Source: an uncultured Eubacteriales bacterium (GTDB taxonomy: Bacteria > Bacillota > Clostridia > Oscillospirales > Oscillospiraceae). Taken from it: DNA of 64,000 nucleotides. Positions 59,394-64,000 of this stretch are shown here, in pieces. A model generated the notes under the pieces. The model saw only the letters and a list, made by a program, of their open reading frames with translations, searched no databases and had not been told where the DNA came from. The stretch is from NCBI GenBank assembly GCA_900545515.1, contig UQZA01000010.1, forward strand, positions 22,915-86,914, read 5' to 3'. Made by a program: the position numbers and the translations under genes. Position 1 is the stretch's first letter; every line of letters starts with the position of its first letter.

Positions 59394-60981
59394 AAATGCC
59401 AACTACGGGGACGCTGAAAAATACCTCACATTCGAGCATGACGAGTTTACCATGAAGCCCACCCTTGACGCAGACGGGCGGCTCATACCGAGGGTAGACT
59501 ACCGCATATCCTCTCTGAATTGTGGCGGGGAGGATTTTGCCGTTGCCTGTATGCGCTCCAATCTCCGCTACGGCAAGAACCAGAAACGGGAGGACGTAAA
59601 GAGCCACCACTACATCATCAGCTTTGACCCACGGGACGGCCCGGACAACGGCTTGACCGTTGATCGGGCGCAGGAGCTGGGCGAGAAGTTCTGCGCCGAG
59701 CATTTCCCCGGACACCAGGCCCTTGTCTGCACCCACCCGGACGGACACAGCCACACCGAAAATATCCATGTGCATATCGTCATTAACAGTCTGCGGATTG
59801 CGGAGGTTCCCATGCTGCCCCACATGGACAGGCCAGCGGACAGGAAAGCAGGCTGCAAGCACCGCTGTACGGACGCAGCTATGAACTATCTGAAAGCGGA
59901 AGTCATGGAAATGTGCCACAGCGAGGGGCTTTACCAGATAGACCTCTTGAACGGCAGCAAGGAGCGAGTGAGTGACCGGGAATACTGGGCGCAGAAGAAA
60001 GGACAAGCCGCACTGGACGAGCGCAACGCCCCCATGATTGCGGACGGTATCGCACCCCGCACGACCAAGTTTGAAACGGACAAGGCGAAGCTGCGCCGGA
60101 CTATCCGGGCGGCACTTTCCGAAGCTGCCAGCTTTGAAGATTTTGCTTCTCTGCTTCTCCGGGAGGGCGTGACAGTTAAGGAGAGCCGGGGGCGGCTGTC
60201 CTATCTCACGCCGGACAGGACAAAGCCCATTACCGCCCGGAAGCTGGGAGACGATTTTGACCGCACCGCCGTACTTGCTGTTTTGGAGCAGAACGCCCAA
60301 AGAGCCATGACGCAGGCTGTCGTGAAACACGACACCCCCGCCCGTTCTGAAAGGGGCGTAACGAACCGTTATACCCCGGAAAATCCGCAATCCGGCGTGC
60401 AGCGCATGGTTGATATTGCCGCAAAGAAAGCAGAGGGCAAGGGGCGTGGCTATGAGAAGTGGGCGACCATGCACAACTTAAAACAAATGGCGGCGACTGT
60501 CGCTATTTACCAGCAATACGGCTTTTCTTCCCCGGAGGAATTAGACAAAGCCTATGCTGCCGCCCATGCGGATATGCAGGAGAGCCTTGCCGGATTGAAA
60601 GCACTGGAAGCCACCATAGCAGACAAAAAGGAGTTGCAGCGCAATCTTTTAAGCTATATCAGCACGAAGCCCGCCCGTGACGGTCTGAAAGCGCAGAAAT
60701 CGGACAAAGCCCGCAGAGCCTACCGGGAGCAGCACGAAAGCGACTTTATCATAGCCGAAGCTGCCGCCCGCTATTTTAAGGAGCATGGTATCAGGAAGCT
60801 GCCGAGCCGGAAAGCACTCCAAGAGGAAATCCAGACGTTGACCGCCCGGAAGAACGCCGGATATAACGACTACCGGGAGAAACGGCAGCGGGCGCAGGAG
60901 CTTCAGACAGTCAAGCGGAATATCGACCAGATTTTGAGGGGCGCACCGAGCCAGCAGAAAAAACACGAACAGGAGCGTTAA
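59365..60981 (+). CDS. mobA: MobA/VirD2-type relaxase
   Basis: I chose TTG 59365, which gives the usual start MAILKHISSKNANYG; a GTG three codons earlier is possible. 538 residues. A conserved SHHYIISFDPRD strand and the metal-binding HPDGHSHTENIHVHIVIN motif identify the HUH relaxase; a Tyr near the N-terminus (NYG or KYL) would be the nicking residue. A helical, charged C-terminal half follows. It nicks oriT and leads the strand into the recipient using a helper element's channel. Confidence 0.93.
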   Translation: MAILKHISSKNANYGDAEKYLTFEHDEFTMKPTLDADGRLIPRVDYRISSLNCGGEDFAVACMRSNLRYGKNQKREDVKSHHYIISFDPRDGPDNGLTVDRAQELGEKFCAEHFPGHQALVCTHPDGHSHTENIHVHIVINSLRIAEVPMLPHMDRPADRKAGCKHRCTDAAMNYLKAEVMEMCHSEGLYQIDLLNGSKERVSDREYWAQKKGQAALDERNAPMIADGIAPRTTKFETDKAKLRRTIRAALSEAASFEDFASLLLREGVTVKESRGRLSYLTPDRTKPITARKLGDDFDRTAVLAVLEQNAQRAMTQAVVKHDTPARSERGVTNRYTPENPQSGVQRMVDIAAKKAEGKGRGYEKWATMHNLKQMAATVAIYQQYGFSSPEELDKAYAAAHADMQESLAGLKALEATIADKKELQRNLLSYISTKPARDGLKAQKSDKARRAYREQHESDFIIAEAAARYFKEHGIRKLPSRKALQEEIQTLTARKNAGYNDYREKRQRAQELQTVKRNIDQILRGAPSQQKKHEQER

Positions 60982-61164
60982 AACCCACCCCGAAATGATA
61001 CCAAAACGCTACAAATCATGCCGCCGATACTTTCCCTACCTGCAATCCGGCTAAGGGTAAAAACGCCGCTTACAGAGGGAAAAACAGGCGAAAATGACAC
61101 CGGGAACATACACAAAACGCCGCCTATCCCATTACCCCGATAGGAACGGCAGAAAGGAGCCGCC

Positions 61165-61335
61165 ATGCCGAGAATGAGCAAGAAGCGCAAGGAAGAATGG
61201 GCGTTCTTCCTCAATGACCGCAACCGTATCACTTATAACGACCTATGCCGGAAATGCCGCCGTGACTGCAAGCAGAGTTTCCGGGCGCAGATTATCGAGT
61301 GCCCGCCGTTTTTATCCAAGCGGGCGAAGCCGTGA
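61165..61335 (+). CDS. Cysteine-rich VLP-type small protein
   Basis: 56 residues from ATG 61165 (AAAGGAGCC upstream). The pattern MSKKRKEEWAFFLNDRNRI, then CRKCRRDCKQSFRA and a later Cys, matches the Cys-rich VLP family of Tn4451-like elements, probably a zinc-binding DNA- or RNA-associated protein. The replication gene overlaps its end. Confidence 0.8.
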   Translation: MPRMSKKRKEEWAFFLNDRNRITYNDLCRKCRRDCKQSFRAQIIECPPFLSKRAKP

Positions 61336-62096
61336 AGCCGGAGGGAGCACAGGAAACGGTTTATATCGGGATTGACACGGGGCTGCCGCCGTATCTGCCC
61401 TATCCCCGTTTCCTGCTGAAAATGGACATATCGCAGACCGCAAAGCTGCTGTATGCGCTGCTGTTAGACCGCTGCACCCTCTCCCAGAAGAACGGCTGGC
61501 AGGACAGCGAGGGCAGGACGTTCATTGTCTACCCCATTTCAGAGATTGCGGAAATGCTGGATAAGGGCTGCACCTCTGTAAAGGGCGCATTGAGCGAACT
61601 GGACGCCGCCGGACTTCTGGAACGGAAACGGGCGGGCTTTTCCGCAGCGAACCGCCTTTATGTGAAAGTGCCGCCGCCATTAAGCCAGTTTTCCGACCCT
61701 ATGACAGCCGGAAAAGCGCCCCTCATAAGGGCGGAAATCCGACCAACTGATAGCCGGAAACCCGACCCTATGATGGTCGGAAAACCGACCCCTAACAAAA
61801 CTAATATAAACAACCTAATAGAGAACCAAACAATAGGAGCGAGTGGGGAGCAGCCCGCCGCTTATGGCAGATATAAAAATATTTTCCTGTCAGAAACAGA
61901 ATACGCAGAACTTCAAGAGGAATACCCGGACAGGCTGGAACGGTTCATCGAGGAAATGAGCCGCTACCTTGCCGCCAGCGGGAAAACGTACAGCAATTAT
62001 GCCGCCGCCTTGCGTATCTGGGCTGATAATGACAAAAAGGGAGCCTCAAAACAGGGCATCCCCGATTATTCGTTCAAGGAGGGCGAGAGTTTATGA
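61332..62096 (+). CDS. Replication initiator protein A (RepA N-domain)
   Basis: I favour GTG 61332, overlapping the previous stop as GTGA (254 residues); a GTG at 61299 would add eleven residues. The RepA_N winged-helix is clear (YPRFLLKMDISQTAKLLYALLLDR, IYPISEIAEMLDKGCTSVKGALSELDAAGLL; residues approximate). A linker and a helical C-terminal domain follow (YADLxxxYPDRLERFIEEMSRYL type). It should initiate element replication together with the DnaC-like ATPase, whose ATG overlaps its stop. Confidence 0.85.
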   Translation: MKPEGAQETVYIGIDTGLPPYLPYPRFLLKMDISQTAKLLYALLLDRCTLSQKNGWQDSEGRTFIVYPISEIAEMLDKGCTSVKGALSELDAAGLLERKRAGFSAANRLYVKVPPPLSQFSDPMTAGKAPLIRAEIRPTDSRKPDPMMVGKPTPNKTNINNLIENQTIGASGEQPAAYGRYKNIFLSETEYAELQEEYPDRLERFIEEMSRYLAASGKTYSNYAAALRIWADNDKKGASKQGIPDYSFKEGESL

Positions 62097-62947
62097 TGAA
62101 TGATTTTGATAATACGGTTTTGAACATGGCACAGACCATGCCGGAGCCGGAGGACTATACTGGGGAGGACGGGCTTTTATACTGCGGGAAGTGCCGCAAG
62201 CCGAAAGAGAGATATTTCCCGGAGGGCAAGCAGCTTTTCGGGCGTGACCGCCACCCGGCAGAATGTGACTGCCAGAGGGCAGAGCGTGAAAAGCGGGAAG
62301 CCGCCGAGAAGCGGCGCACCCACCTGGAAGCTGTCAGGCGTTTGAAGCAGCGGGGCTTTACCAACGAAGCCATGCAGGAATGGACGTTTGCGAACGACAA
62401 CGGATTTACGCCGCAGATGAACTACGCCCATGCCTATGTTGACGAGTGGGAAGCCATGAAAGCAGATAATATCGGCTATCTTTTGTGGGGCGGCTGCGAC
62501 AGCGGCAAAAGCTACCTTGCCGGGTGTATTGCAAACGCCCTCATGGAAAAAGAGGTTTCCGTCTGCATGACGAACTTCTCTGCGATACTCAATGACCTTA
62601 CCGCCAGCTTTGCGGGGCGCAACGAATACATTGCCCGGCTCTGCGGCTATGAACTGCTGGTACTGGACGATTTGGGGATTGAACGGGACACCGAGTATGC
62701 GCATGAACACGTTTACAACGTGATTGACAGCCGGTACCGCAGCGGGAAGCCGCTGATCGTTACCACGAACCTGCCGCTGGAAGCGTTGCAGCACCCCAAG
62801 GACACGCCCCATGCCCGGATTTACAGCCGTGTCATAGAAATGTGCGTGCCTATCCGCTGCACAGGCAGGCAGAACCGGAAAGTCACGGCGCAGCGAAAAA
62901 TGGAACGGCTGAAAGCACTGATGAACGGAAAGGAGGTCTGCCTATGA
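62093..62947 (+). CDS. DnaC/IstB-like helicase-loader ATPase
   Basis: 284 residues. An N-terminal zinc-ribbon-like segment (CGKCRKPK, then CDCQ) precedes an AAA+ domain with Walker A GGCDSGKSYLAG, Walker B LLVLDDLGIE, and sensor VTTNLPLEAL. It probably loads the host helicase at the element's replication origin. ATG 62093 overlaps the repA stop; the next gene overlaps its own stop (ATGA). Confidence 0.92.
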   Translation: MMNDFDNTVLNMAQTMPEPEDYTGEDGLLYCGKCRKPKERYFPEGKQLFGRDRHPAECDCQRAEREKREAAEKRRTHLEAVRRLKQRGFTNEAMQEWTFANDNGFTPQMNYAHAYVDEWEAMKADNIGYLLWGGCDSGKSYLAGCIANALMEKEVSVCMTNFSAILNDLTASFAGRNEYIARLCGYELLVLDDLGIERDTEYAHEHVYNVIDSRYRSGKPLIVTTNLPLEALQHPKDTPHARIYSRVIEMCVPIRCTGRQNRKVTAQRKMERLKALMNGKEVCL

Positions 62948-63135
62948 CCAAAACCCCGAAGCATGACCGCCCCGCCCGCCGCCCGGATTGCGTGACGGAG
63001 GTGCGCATGGGCAACACTGTCCTTGTCGTTTCCGGCTATTTCAAGCAGGACACTACCGCCACTGCCGCCGACAAGATGATGAAAGTGCTGGAAGCCGAAG
63101 CCAGAGCCGGACTGAACACGCCGCATACGGCATAA
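62944..63135 (+). CDS. tnpW: TnpW-family transposon protein
   Basis: 63 residues from ATG 62944, overlapping the ATPase stop. The central TEVRMGNTVLVVSGYF and TATAADKMMKVLEAE segments match TnpW of Tn4451-like elements. Function unproven. Confidence 0.85.
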   Translation: MTKTPKHDRPARRPDCVTEVRMGNTVLVVSGYFKQDTTATAADKMMKVLEAEARAGLNTPHTA

Positions 63136-63151
63136 CGCCGGACAGATAAAA

Positions 63152-63181
63152 AGCGGTCATGCGAAAAGGGGCATGACCGCT
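63152..63181. terminator. Terminator-like hairpin between tnpW and the DUF4180 gene
   Basis: AGCGGTCATGC pairs with GCATGACCGCT around eight bases, between convergent genes. Confidence 0.65.
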
Positions 63182-63228
63182 CAAGCGTTGGGTTAATACA
63201 CAGCAATCCGATAGGGGGATTTTATCTG

Positions 63229-63597
63229 TTAAATGACGTTTGCTAATTTCTGGACTGCTTCTTCTTTTGTGGCAACAAAGAAAACGTCTTTTCCCTTGTT
63301 GCTCTCATAGATAAAGTCTTTCAGCGGTTTGCTTGTGTAACGGGAAAAATCGCCGTATATCGCAATCTTCCCGCCATAGTTGATATATTTTTGAAGAACT
63401 TCCCCCGCTAAACCGCTGCTTAAAACGAAGAAATCTTCGGTTATTAACTTCTTATCCACGGCGATATACTTCGTGCCTGCTTCATATTTGGCAGACATAA
63501 GCAAATCAAGCGCAGAATCGACATCAACAATCACTTGACTGTCGCTTGAAACAATGGCAGCTATCCCGCCGCCGCAATCAATTTTTTCAAACTTCAT
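63229..63597 (-). CDS. DUF4180 domain protein
   Basis: 122 residues from ATG 63597 (GAGAGGT upstream); the frame runs on without a site. It matches DUF4180 throughout (DVDSALDLLMSAKYEAGTKYI, EDFFVLSSGLAGEVLQKYINYG, FIYESNKGKDVFFVAT). The family, a STAS-like alpha/beta fold of unknown function, occurs widely in clostridia. It is the only leftward gene in the mobilizable element and so is probable cargo. Confidence 0.85.
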   Translation of the reverse strand: MKFEKIDCGGGIAAIVSSDSQVIVDVDSALDLLMSAKYEAGTKYIAVDKKLITEDFFVLSSGLAGEVLQKYINYGGKIAIYGDFSRYTSKPLKDFIYESNKGKDVFFVATKEEAVQKLANVI

Positions 63598-63798
63598 GCC
63601 TGTACCTCTCTTTCCATGAATTGCAGACAAAATCCCGCATTACCGCCGCTGGTAACGCTTTAGGCATTATAGCATGGAGCAGGAAATATATCAATCACTT
63701 TCTAATACGACAAGCCGCACATGGAAAAATCGTCATTTTGACGGGACGTAAAGAAGCAAAAACCGCTGTACAGCCGCCCCTATCCCGTGGTACAATAA

Positions 63799-64000
<202 letters not shown>

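Overview
The window looks like chromosomal DNA of a gut-type, GC-rich member of the Oscillospiraceae (Clostridia; Flavonifractor, Intestinimonas or Lawsonibacter-like). This is inferred from high GC, Firmicutes Shine-Dalgarno sites and -35/-10 hexamers, SLH-anchored surface proteins, a pheST T-box, IreB, and Tn4451/Tn1549-type mobile DNA at the right. No rRNA, tRNA or CRISPR was found. About 1-42.7 kb is host backbone and about 42.8-64 kb is mobile DNA.

1-11.4 kb: a partial nucleotidyltransferase behind a possible attenuator, then a minus-strand locus with an RRNPP-like HTH/TPR regulator, a cohesin-like + 3xSLH surface protein, and a 2497-residue subtilase carrying a dockerin-like EF-hand pair. 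The last two appear to be a two-gene operon in which the protease could dock on the SLH-anchored cohesin. 11.4-15.9 kb: a small membrane protein and an overlapping ymdB-yhaO-yhaN operon (2',3'-cyclic nucleotide phosphodiesterase plus Mre11/Rad50-like nuclease and ATPase). 16-19.8 kb: a PhoB-type response regulator, a sensor kinase with an extracytoplasmic Cys cluster, and an HtrA protease, preceded by 11-bp-phased Pho-box-like repeats. 20-26 kb: a second nucleotidyltransferase and a large LTD/metallophosphoesterase/SLH surface protein. 26-31.7 kb: T-box-pheS-pheT, ireB, a small unknown gene and an SH3/NlpC-P60 wall hydrolase. 32-40.5 kb: a nucleoside-recognition membrane protein, a split chromate transporter with a SurA/PrsA-like N-domain protein, pepF, and tldD/tldE. 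40.7-43.8 kb: an HxlR regulator divergent from a zinc macrodomain-SirTM ADP-ribosylation module whose SirTM gene is truncated and followed by a full second SirTM.

43.9-56.2 kb is one arm of an integrative conjugative element: replication initiator, Toprim/DUF3991 protein, several large polyvalent-protein genes, PcfB, the VirD4 coupling protein and a truncated Maff2 gene. At least five of these proteins share a C-terminal motif that I propose as a transfer or recruitment signal. 56.3-57.6 kb holds a redox-looking pair (HTH fused to a desulfoferrodoxin-like domain, then a flavodoxin-type reductase). 57.6-64 kb is a Tn4451-like mobilizable element (sigma-like factor, putative oriT, MobC, relaxase, Cys-rich VLP protein, RepA, DnaC-like ATPase, TnpW, DUF4180 protein, large serine recombinase running off the end). 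Function assignments rest on motif recognition by eye; no database search was possible.
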